This document shows positions 8,070 to 16,398 of a stretch of DNA of 64,000 bases, piece by piece; position 1 is the first letter of the stretch; each line of letters starts with the position of its first letter. Location of the stretch: the NCBI RefSeq assembly GCF_000761245.1, contig NZ_AWOR01000051.1, forward strand, positions 1 through 64,000, written 5' to 3'. Below the pieces are notes generated by a model, which saw nothing but the letters and a program-made list of their open reading frames with translations, had not been told where the DNA came from and ran no database searches. This DNA comes from Comamonas testosteroni. Lineage in GTDB: Bacteria; Pseudomonadota; Gammaproteobacteria; Burkholderiales; Burkholderiaceae_C. The position numbers and the translations under genes are program-made.

Positions 8070-8106
8070 TGCCAGTCCCTGAGAAATCAGGGCTGGCATT
8101 TTCTTT
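8070..8106 (+). terminator. Rho-independent terminator
   Basis: TGCCAG-T-CCCTGA pairs with TCAGGG-CTGGCA around a GAAA loop (8070-8098), followed by TTTTCTTT. Confidence 0.8.
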
Positions 8107-8165
8107 CCCTATGGGGCTTTGGTCCCTATGGGCTGGAGTTCCCTGAGCCTTGTTTGGAGGACTCT

Positions 8166-8726
8166 ATGACTATTAGTGCAAATGAAGCTGCGTTCAAAGT
8201 GCTTCTCCTGTGGACTCAGAATGAGCCCGCGCATCGCTACGAGGTCTACGACACGCATATGGAGGTCAATTACCGGCTCTATATCGCGAAGGACGCTATT
8301 GCGAAGGCAACTGAGCTGGGCTTGACAGCCTTCCAGTGTCGTCTCATGGACCGCACCGTGGAGCAGATCCGGTATGTCAATGGCATATGGATGCATGAAG
8401 GCGGCAGCATGCTGTCGACCGTGCAGAGGCTGTTCGATCATGAGGCGCTCTTTCATATCATGCGTCGCCTAGAGATGCGTGCTGAGATTGACGAGCTGCA
8501 GTCGCCAGACGTAGAAGAAGTGATGGCGCTTGCCGATACCGTGGCATTTCGCCGCATTCAAGACTTACCCGCTCAGCAGTCGGCAGCGTCCATCATCGCG
8601 GTGCATGCACGCTCTAACCCTCTCTACCGAGAAGCCTTGAAGCGCGCGTTGCCGCGCCTCGACATTTACGGAAAGGTTCAAGAGCTTACCGGCGTTGGCC
8701 TTGATCCAGACGAGATCCCGTTCTAA
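8166..8726 (+). CDS. Hypothetical ICE protein (186 aa)
   Basis: A 186-residue soluble, helix-rich protein with no signal peptide or recognised motif. It starts at ATG 8166 with TTTGGAGG immediately upstream. A stem-loop terminator precedes it and another follows, so it may be a single-gene unit. Not recognised. The C-terminal third (IIAVHARSNPLYREALKRAL) looks like a helical repeat or adaptor region. Confidence 0.6.
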   Translation: MTISANEAAFKVLLLWTQNEPAHRYEVYDTHMEVNYRLYIAKDAIAKATELGLTAFQCRLMDRTVEQIRYVNGIWMHEGGSMLSTVQRLFDHEALFHIMRRLEMRAEIDELQSPDVEEVMALADTVAFRRIQDLPAQQSAASIIAVHARSNPLYREALKRALPRLDIYGKVQELTGVGLDPDEIPF

Positions 8727-8754
8727 GCGGTACTGAAGTACCACCTCTTTAACC

Positions 8755-8785
8755 AAGCCAGCTCTCCACAAGGAGACTGGCTTTT
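8755..8785 (+). terminator. Rho-independent terminator-like stem-loop
   Basis: AAGCCAG (8755-8761) pairs with CTGGCTT (8777-8783), with TCTCC/GGAGA inside around ACAA, followed by TTCC. It ends about 18 bases before the methyltransferase start. Confidence 0.65.
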
Positions 8786-8802
8786 CCATTTCTGGAGCTG
8801 TC

Positions 8803-9930
8803 ATGGCCTTAATGTTCTCGCGCCTGGCGCACAACTATGTCAAAAACGGCTACTACCCCACTGACGAGGAATCCATACGCCGGATCTCAAACCTGCTGCA
8901 GATGCCCGAGAAGGGGGGCATACGCATGTTTGACCCTTGCTGCGGCGAGGGCAGCGCTCTCGCCGATTTACGGCAGCTACTGACCGTCGATCGAGGTCGA
9001 ATCGGCGGTGCCGAGGCCTTCGGCATCGAGCTCGACCGTGACAGAGCGCGTTATGCAAAGGGAATCCTCGACCGTGTGATTCATTCGGACGTGCACGATG
9101 TGGTGCTCAAGCCGAGAAGCATGGGCCTGCTGCTTCTAAATCCGCCTTATGGCTTCGGCGTAGCCGATCAATCAGCCCAGCGCTCGCTGTTAGCGGAGGC
9201 TGATAAGGCCGAGCGCTTGGAGCGAACCTTTCTTCGCAAAACTGTGCCATATCTCGCCTACGGCGGAGTGCTTGTCTACATCATTCCGCACTACGCGCTC
9301 GACGACGAAATACGCAGCTACCTGGTGCGCAACTTTGAGGATCTGCGGATCTTCATGGCGCCAGTGCAGCAGTTTCGACAATGCATTGTGATTGGCAAGC
9401 GCTGCCGGGCAACCCATGCCACCAAGGCGGCCCTGCAGCCACTGACTGAGGCCCAGGCCTCGGAAGAGGGCGCCCCTGTCATTCCAGACTCCTGGGAGTT
9501 GGAGCCATATGTCATTCCTGCGCTGCAGGTCGATCAGGAGTTCGACTTCCACGCTGTGCAGATCGATGCCGAGCAGCTCGGCGACGAGCTGGACAAGTAT
9601 GAATCGAGTCTGCTTTGGAGCGGGCTTTCATCGCAGTTCAGCCAGGTCGGCGGCGCTTGTCGACCGCCGTTGCGAGATCTGACGCCATGGCACCTTGCGC
9701 TTGCCCTTGCGGCTGGCCAGGTGGTCGGAATGATCCACGGCGCCGGCGGCAGAACGCTCCTGATAAAGGGGGATACCTACAAACGCAAGGAGCGCAAGGT
9801 GTCCGTTGACTTTGACGAGAAAGGTCAAGCATCGCAAACCACGGTGATGCTGGACCGATTCGTCCCCGTCATCAATGCCATCGAGTTCACGCCCGACCAC
9901 CGGCTGGGTCGGATCGTCAACATCGCATAG
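8803..9930 (+). CDS. DUF6094-type class I SAM-dependent DNA methyltransferase
   Basis: A 375-residue protein with a SAM-binding glycine motif FDPCCGEGSAL (residues about 43-53), an acidic ribose-contact region FGIELDRDR (about 73-81) and the catalytic NPPY motif (about 113-116) of N6-adenine or N4-cytosine methyltransferases. It resembles the DUF6094 family carried by ICEs. GGAG precedes the ATG. No endonuclease partner is adjacent, so it is probably an orphan methylase protecting the element or marking it, rather than a restriction-modification system. Catalytic residues look intact. Confidence 0.75.
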   Translation: MALMFSRLAHNYVKNGYYPTDEESIRRISNLLQMPEKGGIRMFDPCCGEGSALADLRQLLTVDRGRIGGAEAFGIELDRDRARYAKGILDRVIHSDVHDVVLKPRSMGLLLLNPPYGFGVADQSAQRSLLAEADKAERLERTFLRKTVPYLAYGGVLVYIIPHYALDDEIRSYLVRNFEDLRIFMAPVQQFRQCIVIGKRCRATHATKAALQPLTEAQASEEGAPVIPDSWELEPYVIPALQVDQEFDFHAVQIDAEQLGDELDKYESSLLWSGLSSQFSQVGGACRPPLRDLTPWHLALALAAGQVVGMIHGAGGRTLLIKGDTYKRKERKVSVDFDEKGQASQTTVMLDRFVPVINAIEFTPDHRLGRIVNIA

Positions 9931-10027
9931 CTTTTCCTTAACCACTGCTGGCCTCGGTCAGCGAACCGCAACCCCCTGGGGACACTTTCCCGGGGAAGGT
10001 CGTCCTCGTTCGTTCACTTGATTGGAG

Positions 10028-10360
10028 ATGACCTTGAAAAATGCTGTGAAGCCAGCACAACCAGCGCAGCGCTATGACACACCGCTGTTTCGACCGGGCC
10101 GATGCGTAGCAACGCTGGGCCTAGACAACCTAATTTGCCAGGGGACCATCAATCCCCACGAGCTCCTGCAGCGGCACATCTGTGGCGATCCAGGCGAGCT
10201 GGCCAACACGAAGTTGGTCATGCTTGCGCGCGACTTGGAAGCGGCGCGTGGCCAGCGACTATCTGCATTCCTCGTCAACAGCGAGTATGTATGGGTCCTG
10301 ACAAGTGCTGACTGGTCGGTGACAAAGTTGATGCTTCCATCCGAATGGCGAGCTCAATGA
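10028..10360 (+). CDS. Hypothetical ICE protein (110 aa)
   Basis: A 110-residue protein starting at ATG 10028 after TTGGAG. It has an N-terminal beta-rich part (FRPGRCVATLGLDNLICQGTIN is split here: residues 22-32 and 33-43) and a C-terminal part ending in WRAQ. Not recognised. Its stop TGA overlaps the ATG of the next gene (ATGA at 10357-10360), so the two are translationally coupled and probably work together. The leader contains a CCCC-rich stem-loop near 9973-9995. Confidence 0.6.
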   Translation: MTLKNAVKPAQPAQRYDTPLFRPGRCVATLGLDNLICQGTINPHELLQRHICGDPGELANTKLVMLARDLEAARGQRLSAFLVNSEYVWVLTSADWSVTKLMLPSEWRAQ

Positions 10361-10653
10361 ATACCGTCCAGCTGCTGGAACCCATCCTCAGCCTCGATCA
10401 ACAGGGGCTGACATTGCTGGACGCGCCTATGGCCACCGTACTCGCAGAGCTGCCCGCCAAGATCCCCCAGATCTTGGATGCGCTCAACAAGGCGTGTGAT
10501 GCATCTGCAAGTCTTGAGAACGTCATGCTCCATCTCGGGGAGCGCATGACGGAATCTGACCGGACTTTTCGCAACCTGGTTGCCTTCGATCTGTCACTGG
10601 CGCTTGGCCTGCTTGCTTCCAGCAGCAAGCCGTGCATCAGTGATGGATTCTGA
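10357..10653 (+). CDS. Hypothetical ICE protein (98 aa), coupled to previous gene
   Basis: A 98-residue helical protein starting at 10357 within the ATGA overlap. An in-frame ATG at 10345 would add four residues. It has heptad-like leucines (TVLAELPAKIPQILDALNKA) suggesting helix packing. Not recognised. It is followed by the terminator at 10676-10697, so it is the last gene of a two-gene unit. Confidence 0.55.
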   Translation: MNTVQLLEPILSLDQQGLTLLDAPMATVLAELPAKIPQILDALNKACDASASLENVMLHLGERMTESDRTFRNLVAFDLSLALGLLASSSKPCISDGF

Positions 10654-10675
10654 TAGGACCAATTAAACCCACGAG

Positions 10676-10697
10676 AACCGGCTGCAGCCGGTTTTCC
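10676..10697 (+). terminator. Rho-independent terminator-like palindrome
   Basis: AACCGGCTGCAGCCGGTT (10676-10693) is a perfect palindrome followed by TTTTCCCC-like sequence. A second AAAACCG...CGGTTTT pair follows at about 10726-10757. The 220-base gap 10654-10875 otherwise holds only the GCGGG/CCCGC leader hairpin at 10819-10833. Confidence 0.6.
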
Positions 10698-10875
10698 CCA
10701 GCCTACCTGTAGGGTGAGCTGCGGAAAACCGTTTGACCTATCAGAAGCGGTTTTTAGGCGCGCTGAGCCACGAAAGCGCACCAGGTCGAGAGACCTTGGC
10801 ATTTCTTCAACCACCCGTGCGGGCCTTTCCCGCAGGGGAGGGGCTCGCTCCATCCATTTCAACCAGGAGCGATCC

Positions 10876-11223
10876 ATGAATACATCTTTTTCTAACAACA
10901 TCCGTGATGGCCACCGTGGGAACACCGAGATTGATCTCGGCGACCGGCGTGTGCTCACCGTCTTAACACGTAAGTTAAATAGCTCCCTCGTCACATCGGC
11001 CTCTGTGTCATTGGTTGAGGGAGGTTTCAAGCGCTTTGTCATGGGCTTTGGCGGCGATGGCGATTTCAGCAAGACGCTCCTGGCTTCAAAGCCTAAGCGA
11101 GTGACTGAGAAGGTTGTCCGCGAACAGCATACGCAGGCGTTGACGCAGATCGAGGACCTCAAACTGCAGGTCGAAATGCACTACGACGCCTTGGAGAAAC
11201 GAAAGGTGGCTGCCCATGCATGA
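10876..11223 (+). CDS. Hypothetical ICE protein (115 aa)
   Basis: A 115-residue protein starting at ATG 10876 behind CCAGGAGC. Residues 15-60 look beta-rich; residues 75-112 form a probable coiled coil (VREQHTQALTQIEDLKLQVE). Not recognised. Its end overlaps the next gene by eight bases, so the two are coupled. Confidence 0.6.
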   Translation: MNTSFSNNIRDGHRGNTEIDLGDRRVLTVLTRKLNSSLVTSASVSLVEGGFKRFVMGFGGDGDFSKTLLASKPKRVTEKVVREQHTQALTQIEDLKLQVEMHYDALEKRKVAAHA

Positions 11224-11467
11224 GCTGGAAGAAACAGCGCGGGATGTCGTTAACTCCTGGGAGTCGGGCGATCTTGCCGGAGCTGTCACGCAGCTCGGCA
11301 TGCTTCTAAACAACCAGGATCTGAATCGCGCTGAGTGCGCCGATGCAATCGCCCGTGCCAGGGAGATCCACGCCGATAACCAATGCGTCATCGATGCCTT
11401 GCCGCTGGTTGCGCCGGCGGAAGACGGTACCTACGTCGCCGCCTGGCTCTGGATACCGAATCCATAG
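11216..11467 (+). CDS. Hypothetical ICE protein (83 aa)
   Basis: An 83-residue acidic protein starting at ATG 11216 inside the end of the previous gene. Residues 1-50 are helical and 50-83 end in a Trp/Pro motif (AAWLWIPNP). Not recognised. The overlap and consistent coding character support a real gene. Confidence 0.5.
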   Translation: MHELEETARDVVNSWESGDLAGAVTQLGMLLNNQDLNRAECADAIARAREIHADNQCVIDALPLVAPAEDGTYVAAWLWIPNP

Positions 11468-11478
11468 TCTTTCATCCA

Positions 11479-11504
11479 CCCACGCGGGGCACGCCCCTTG
11501 TGGG
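11479..11504 (+). other. Leader stem-loop
   Basis: CCCAC (11479-11483) pairs with GTGGG (11500-11504) and GGGGC (11486-11490) with GCCCC (11493-11497). It lies 24 bases before the ATG at 11528, between the stop of one gene and the ribosome site of the next. Confidence 0.5.
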
Positions 11505-11527
11505 CTGCTCCATAGAAGGAGCATTTC

Positions 11528-12124
11528 ATGCAAAGAGAGCTTCACCGAATAGAGGGTTTCGCGGATCTATGGGCCGACGCTTGCCTGCGTAACGATGAGG
11601 GCGAGCTCATGTTTCTCTCGCTCTATGGGCGCGATGCTTCTGCCATGCAGTTCATCGCGGCTATGGAGCTGGGCAGGACTGAGCACGGAATCACGGATTT
11701 CACGTTGGTGAGCCCTGAAGGAACGCGAAACCATGTCCAGGTTGGATCTGCGGAGCGCCTGGGAAAGTTCACCGGCCGTTTGCCGCGTCAGAACCTCTTT
11801 GGACCTTTGAACCATCTGTTCGTCTACGACAAACGCTTACAGGAGATCGACAAGCCCAACCGCATTGGCTGGGTCGTGTCCAACGTCGACGCCGGCATCG
11901 AGGAGAAGGTGTGGGCCCTGGTGAAAACCTTGGCTCCCATTGCGCTGCTCGATCACTGGCAAGCACCCTTGATTGCCTGGTGTCGTGAGAAGGGCGCTGT
12001 CCACGAGCTCGGGGGTGGCCTCTATCCGCGGATCGGAAATCTTCGCGCGCTGCGTGTAAGTATTTCTGATCACTTCATTCGGCATGTAAGCGCGGGCGTT
12101 CGCAACCGCGTTCTCCTTCCTTAA
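11528..12124 (+). CDS. Hypothetical ICE protein (198 aa)
   Basis: A 198-residue soluble protein starting at 11528 behind GAAGGAGC. No signal peptide, membrane segment or recognised catalytic motif was seen. The middle has alternating strands (RIGWVVSNVDAGIEEKVWAL) and the C-terminus is basic. Proteins of this type occur in ICE cores next to the SNF2 helicase, but the function is unknown to me. A terminator follows at 12132-12152. Confidence 0.6.
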   Translation: MQRELHRIEGFADLWADACLRNDEGELMFLSLYGRDASAMQFIAAMELGRTEHGITDFTLVSPEGTRNHVQVGSAERLGKFTGRLPRQNLFGPLNHLFVYDKRLQEIDKPNRIGWVVSNVDAGIEEKVWALVKTLAPIALLDHWQAPLIAWCREKGAVHELGGGLYPRIGNLRALRVSISDHFIRHVSAGVRNRVLLP

Positions 12125-12131
12125 CTCCATC

Positions 12132-12152
12132 AAGGCCTCGCCAGAGGCCTTT
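12132..12152 (+). terminator. Rho-independent terminator
   Basis: AAGGCCTC (12132-12139) pairs with GAGGCCTT (12144-12151) around GCCA, followed by a short T-rich stretch. Confidence 0.7.
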
Positions 12153-12180
12153 CTCACCTTCATTCATCTAACCGTTGGGC

Positions 12181-12216
12181 GCGCACTCCTTTGTGGGGTG
12201 TGCGCTCATTTTTTTG
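12181..12216 (+). other. Leader stem-loop with T-run before the helicase gene
   Basis: GCGCAC-T-CC (12181-12189) pairs with GG-T-GTGCGC (12197-12205) with one T-T mismatch, followed by TCATTTTTTT. It ends just before GGAGC and the ATG at 12226, so it could act as an attenuator for the helicase gene. Confidence 0.55.
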
Positions 12217-12225
12217 GAGCAAACA

Positions 12226-14619
12226 ATGAACGATTTGGCAGTTGCTGAGCCCGCTGTGACAGAGGCATCGACTACTGCGGCCGAGGCAGCCACGGTGGCA
12301 CAGGAAGTCGCTGATGAACTTGGCACGATCGAAGGCGCAGATTTTCTGGCCGAAGTGATTGATGAAACCCTGCCCCTTGGAGATTTCATACGCGAGTTTG
12401 GCCAAGGGCTGCTCGATCAGGTACGGTCACAGAACCCGCCTGTCTATCTACCGCAGCGCGATCAACTGTCCGAGGTCTGGCTGGCCCGTCAGCAGATCCT
12501 CGACAATTTGAAGCGCAAGCCATTCAAAGAGCAATCCGAAGCGGTTCAGGCCATCGTAAAGCTCCTGGCTGATCGAGGCGAGCCAGCTGCGGTCTTGAAC
12601 GCGGAGATGGGCACGGGCAAGACCATGATGGCCATCTGCGTGTCTGTGCTGCTTCAGCAGCTGCAGCGACGCAATCCGCGCACGCTTGTGATCTCACCGC
12701 CGCACCTTGTCTACAAGTGGCGGCGCGAGATTCTGGACACGGTACCCGGCGCTCGGGTCTGGATCTTGAATGGCCCGGACACGCTGCGCAAGCTGCTGCA
12801 GATGCGTGCCCGCTTGGGCATCACAACGAGCCAGCCGGAGTTCTTCGTGCTGGGCCGTGTGCGGATGCGTATGGGGTTTCATTGGCGTCCGTCCTTTATC
12901 GAGCGCACCATCCTCGTTGGTGGCCAGCGTATCGTGGCTGCATGCTGCCCTTGCTGCATGCGGCCGCTCGAATCGAAGGGCGATGACGACGAGACCTTGC
13001 CCATGTCCGTGCCCTTGGCCAAGCAGGTCCTCAGTGACCGCCGGCGAAAGTGCGAACACTGCAACTCGACGCTGTGGACGCTGATTCGCAATGGGCGGCC
13101 CATCGACTCCATGTCCGACCTGGTGCTCAACGCACTTCAGCAGATGCCAACCATCGGCCCGGTTTCTGCGAAGCGGCTGCTCAGCAAGTTTGGAGAGAAA
13201 ACACTGGCTGCGATGCTGGAGGACAACGTCTACGAGTTCTTGAACTTGATGGACGAGAACGGGGATCTGGTATTCAGCGACAAGCAGGCGAAGCGCATGG
13301 AGCGAAGCCTGGCCACGTTCGAGTTTTCAATCGGGCAGGGGGGCTATCAGCCCACGGAGTTCATCAAGCGCTATCTGCCGACCAACTACTTTGGTTTGCT
13401 GGTAGTCGATGAAGGCCACGAGTACAAGAACGAGGGCTCAGCCCAGGGTCAGGCAATGGGCGTGTTGGCCAGTCAGTGCGAAAAGGTGCTGTTGCTGACG
13501 GGCACACTCATGGGCGGCTATGCGGATGATCTTTTTCACCTGCTCTGGCGCGTCAATCCCAGGGTGTTGATCGAGGACGGCTTCAAGCCATCCAAGACCG
13601 GCTCCATGGCTGCTGCGACCATGGGCTTCATGCGCGTGCACGGGGTGCTCAAGGACATCTACAAAGAGACCTCGACGACTTCCCACCGCACAGCCAAGGG
13701 CAAAGGCGTGACTGTTCGCACAAGCAAGGCTCCAGGGTTCGGCCCTGTGGGTATCTTGCGTTACGTGCTGCCAATTACGGTATTCCTAAAGCTGCGGGAC
13801 ATTGGGCAGAAGGTGCTGCCGGCGTATGACGAGTCCTTTGTTGACGTGCAAATGCGCGATGACCAAGCTGAGGCATACGCCGATATGTCGAGGAAATTGT
13901 TGCAGATCCTGAAGCAGGCCTTGGCCATGAAGGACAGCACGCTGTTGGGCGTGGTCATGAACGTGCTACTTGCATGGCCAGAATGCTGCTTTCGTTCGGA
14001 AACGGTAAGGCATCCAAGAAGCAAGGAGCTGCTGCACATGCAACCGGCTCTGTTCGATGATGTTGAATGCACTCCGAAAGAGGCCAAGCTCATTCAGCTC
14101 TGCATGGATGAGAAAGCCCTCGGCCGCAAGGTCTTGGTCTATTCAATCTACTCCGGCACCCGCGACACCACGGCCCGGTTGCGCATGCTGCTCGAAGCCA
14201 GGGGGTTCAAGGTAGCTGTGCTGCGCGCCAGTGTAGATGCGGCTAAGCGTGAAGACTGGGTAGCGGACCAGGTAGAGCGAGGCATCGATGTGCTCATCAC
14301 CAATCCTGAGCTGGTGAAGACTGGTCTGGATTTGCTTGAGTTCCCAACGATCGTCTTCATGCAATCGGGATTCAACGTCTACACGATGCTTCAGGCGGCC
14401 AGGCGCTCCTGGCGCATTGGTCAGAAGCATGATGTTCGCGTGATCTTCCTTGGCTACGCCGGCACTTCACAAATGGAATGCTTGCGCCTCATGGCCAAGA
14501 AAATCGCGGTATCGCAGTCCACCTCTGGCGATATGCCTGAAAGTGGACTGGACGTTCTCAACGACAACGAGGGCGAAAGCATTGAGATGGCTCTCGCGAG
14601 AGACCTTTTGACGATGTAG
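12226..14619 (+). CDS. SNF2/DEAD-type helicase with zinc-binding insertion
   Basis: A 797-residue superfamily 2 ATPase. Walker A AEMGTGKTMMA is near residue 127, the DEGH motif II near residue 394, and motif VI QAARRSWRIGQ near residue 722. An inserted region holds paired cysteines (CCPCC near residue 241 and CEHC near residue 276) that could bind zinc. The architecture is that of SNF2-like DNA translocases common in ICE cores. The start at 12226 follows TTGGAGC; the first 50 residues are Ala/Glu/Thr-rich and disordered. Possible roles are element maintenance, DNA processing during transfer, or defence; none is proven by the sequence. Confidence 0.8.
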   Translation: MNDLAVAEPAVTEASTTAAEAATVAQEVADELGTIEGADFLAEVIDETLPLGDFIREFGQGLLDQVRSQNPPVYLPQRDQLSEVWLARQQILDNLKRKPFKEQSEAVQAIVKLLADRGEPAAVLNAEMGTGKTMMAICVSVLLQQLQRRNPRTLVISPPHLVYKWRREILDTVPGARVWILNGPDTLRKLLQMRARLGITTSQPEFFVLGRVRMRMGFHWRPSFIERTILVGGQRIVAACCPCCMRPLESKGDDDETLPMSVPLAKQVLSDRRRKCEHCNSTLWTLIRNGRPIDSMSDLVLNALQQMPTIGPVSAKRLLSKFGEKTLAAMLEDNVYEFLNLMDENGDLVFSDKQAKRMERSLATFEFSIGQGGYQPTEFIKRYLPTNYFGLLVVDEGHEYKNEGSAQGQAMGVLASQCEKVLLLTGTLMGGYADDLFHLLWRVNPRVLIEDGFKPSKTGSMAAATMGFMRVHGVLKDIYKETSTTSHRTAKGKGVTVRTSKAPGFGPVGILRYVLPITVFLKLRDIGQKVLPAYDESFVDVQMRDDQAEAYADMSRKLLQILKQALAMKDSTLLGVVMNVLLAWPECCFRSETVRHPRSKELLHMQPALFDDVECTPKEAKLIQLCMDEKALGRKVLVYSIYSGTRDTTARLRMLLEARGFKVAVLRASVDAAKREDWVADQVERGIDVLITNPELVKTGLDLLEFPTIVFMQSGFNVYTMLQAARRSWRIGQKHDVRVIFLGYAGTSQMECLRLMAKKIAVSQSTSGDMPESGLDVLNDNEGESIEMALARDLLTM

Positions 14620-14627
14620 CCCATTTT

Positions 14628-14670
14628 GACCACAAGCTGTTTTCACAGCTTGTGGTCATTTTTTTATTTT
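14628..14670 (+). terminator. Strong rho-independent terminator after the helicase gene
   Basis: GACCACAAGCTGT (14628-14640) pairs perfectly with ACAGCTTGTGGTC (14645-14657), followed by ATTTTTTTATTTT. The rest of the gap to 14916 shows no gene. Confidence 0.9.
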
Positions 14671-14916
14671 GGAGGCACTTGACAGACATACAATTGTCAC
14701 GCACAGTTACACAAGGCTTTGTTGGAAATCTTCGCGTCACCCCTTGTGAGAAGCCCACAAGATATGTCCCACGCGGAGTACCAATGAAATAACGCCATAT
14801 CGTTCCAAGCACAGTCCATTCAGACTGTCGCATCTCTTCCAAGATTCCCATAAGTTCTTAGCCCTCGATTACTTGAATCATCGAGCGCGGCTCCATATTT
14901 GAAACAGAGGTTCCAT

Positions 14917-16083
14917 ATGAAGATTTCTAGCACCCTTTCTATTGTGGCAATTGCCTGTGTACTCGCCGCATGTGGCGGTGGCGGTGGCGGCGACAGCAGC
15001 AGTGGAGGTGGTAGCAACAACAACGGTGGGTCTACACCGCCGGCCGAGGTCATTCCTCCTTCTAATAGCGGCTATCCGACGGCAATTGAGAGTTCAACCT
15101 ATACCGAAAAAAACAAGGTTGATATTTACTTGACGATTAATAAGTTCCGCACGACATGCGGATTTAGCTCAATTAAGCAGAATAGAGTGCTTGACACAGC
15201 TGCTAATGGACATGCAATTTATCTTCAGTCAAATAGCACGATCGGACACACCCAGAACAGTGGAAACATTAATTTCACGGGTGCGACGTTGCTGAATCGC
15301 GCTAACGCAGCTGGCTATCAGCCTTCTGTGCTCGCCGAAATCGCAGGGTCAAGTAACGGCGGAACATTGTTGGCAGGGACAAGCCCGTCTGGTATCAAAA
15401 CATCTAAAGATGCCCCAACGGGACAAGCGCTGATCAACAGTTTGTTCTCTACTGTTTATCATCTCAGCGGCGCTACAAAAGAATGGTCAGAAATGGGGAT
15501 TGGATATTCCGCGTCAGGAAATCTCACACAGTTGCCCGGTGAGACCATGTTCTATGCGGCTGCTGTCGTTAACTTTGGAGTGCCTGCAGGCAGTAATGCT
15601 CCGGTTTACACGGGGGGTAAGATCCGCAGCTTCCCTTGCGACGGTATCGACGGCGTATCTCCAATTTTCACAACAGAGATTCCTAGCCCATATCCTGCTC
15701 GTGATTTCAACGCTTCGCCCATGGGAACCCCTATCATGCTTGCGTCGGCAGCTGGAGGCAGCATTGAAATTTCCAAAGCATCTATTACGGCAGTTGGAGC
15801 AAACACATCCGTGGCTGTGAAGATCCTGAATTCAGCGGATGACGTACATAAACTGGTTGCGAACTCTGAAGCCTTCGCTATTCCCGATCAGCCTTTGGCA
15901 GAAGATACAAGCTACTCTGTGGCGATTAGTGGGACAGCAGATGCTAAACCGTTTACCGCCAATTTCACTTTCAAAACAGGAAAGCAGAATAAAGTAGAGC
16001 AGACAAAGAAAGGGAGCCCCACGGCTCCCTTTTTTAATCTCCGCAGGTATGCCAAGTACCTACCACATGAATCTGGACTTTAA
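14917..16083 (+). CDS. CAP-domain (SCP/PR-1-like) lipoprotein
   Basis: A 388-residue lipoprotein. The signal peptide ends in a lipobox (VLAAC, Cys20) followed by a Gly/Ser/Asn-rich linker. Residues 65-225 match the CAP domain: DIYLTINKFRTTCGF, VLDTAANGHAIYL, and IGHTQNSG with the conserved His. Residues 250-360 look like an added Ig- or CNA-like domain. AGAGG precedes the ATG. The last about 25 residues are encoded across the terminator at 16012-16035 and overlap the convergent gene. This suggests a lost original stop near 15990-16010. Cargo of unknown purpose, surface-anchored. Confidence 0.7.
   Translation: MKISSTLSIVAIACVLAACGGGGGGDSSSGGGSNNNGGSTPPAEVIPPSNSGYPTAIESSTYTEKNKVDIYLTINKFRTTCGFSSIKQNRVLDTAANGHAIYLQSNSTIGHTQNSGNINFTGATLLNRANAAGYQPSVLAEIAGSSNGGTLLAGTSPSGIKTSKDAPTGQALINSLFSTVYHLSGATKEWSEMGIGYSASGNLTQLPGETMFYAAAVVNFGVPAGSNAPVYTGGKIRSFPCDGIDGVSPIFTTEIPSPYPARDFNASPMGTPIMLASAAGGSIEISKASITAVGANTSVAVKILNSADDVHKLVANSEAFAIPDQPLAEDTSYSVAISGTADAKPFTANFTFKTGKQNKVEQTKKGSPTAPFFNLRRYAKYLPHESGL
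16012..16035. terminator. Bidirectional terminator between convergent genes
   Basis: GGGAGCC (16012-16018) pairs with GGCTCCC (16023-16029) around CCAC, with AAA before and TTTTTT after. It would stop transcription of the + strand lipoprotein gene and of the minus strand pilus operon. It lies inside the open frame of the lipoprotein gene. Confidence 0.8.
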
Positions 16084-16390
16084 TAGTTTCAACCGGGCAA
16101 ACCTCCCATTGGTAGTATCTATACCCAGGAGCACCTTTTTTGGCGGAGCAGACACCAATATATTGACTTGCGGAACAGTTACCGGAGTTGCTTTCAACTA
16201 TATCGTAGCCCTTCACTACCCCTCCTTCAGTGAATGATCCGTATCCTGGGACTTGAACAATCTCAGTCGCGCCAGCGCCGGAATTATTTGGTGCCCAAAG
16301 TCTTACGGGACCAGTAGAGTCATATGTCTGAGCACTTGCAGACACCATGAGCAAGCCCAGATAGAAGGCTAGAATATTCTTGGATATCAT
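16034..16390 (-). CDS. Small secreted Cys-rich protein at the end of the pilus operon
   Basis: A 118-residue protein with a cleavable signal peptide (ending near ASAQ, residue 21) and a mature part of about 97 residues with four cysteines, enough for two disulfides. AGGAGA precedes the ATG, and the gene follows pilV by 8 bases, so it is the last gene of the pilus operon. Not recognised. Its position next to the adhesin gene pilV suggests a pilus-associated or surface role. Operon-encoded DsbC could fold it. Confidence 0.6.
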   Translation of the reverse strand: MISKNILAFYLGLLMVSASAQTYDSTGPVRLWAPNNSGAGATEIVQVPGYGSFTEGGVVKGYDIVESNSGNCSASQYIGVCSAKKGAPGYRYYQWEVCPVETIKVQIHVVGTWHTCGD

Positions 16391-16398
16391 AATCTCTC

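Noticed and set aside
10398..11162. 254-residue open frame on the minus strand
   Set aside because: It spans two supported + strand genes and a terminator, is Arg/Ser-rich without a family signature, and has no ribosome site.
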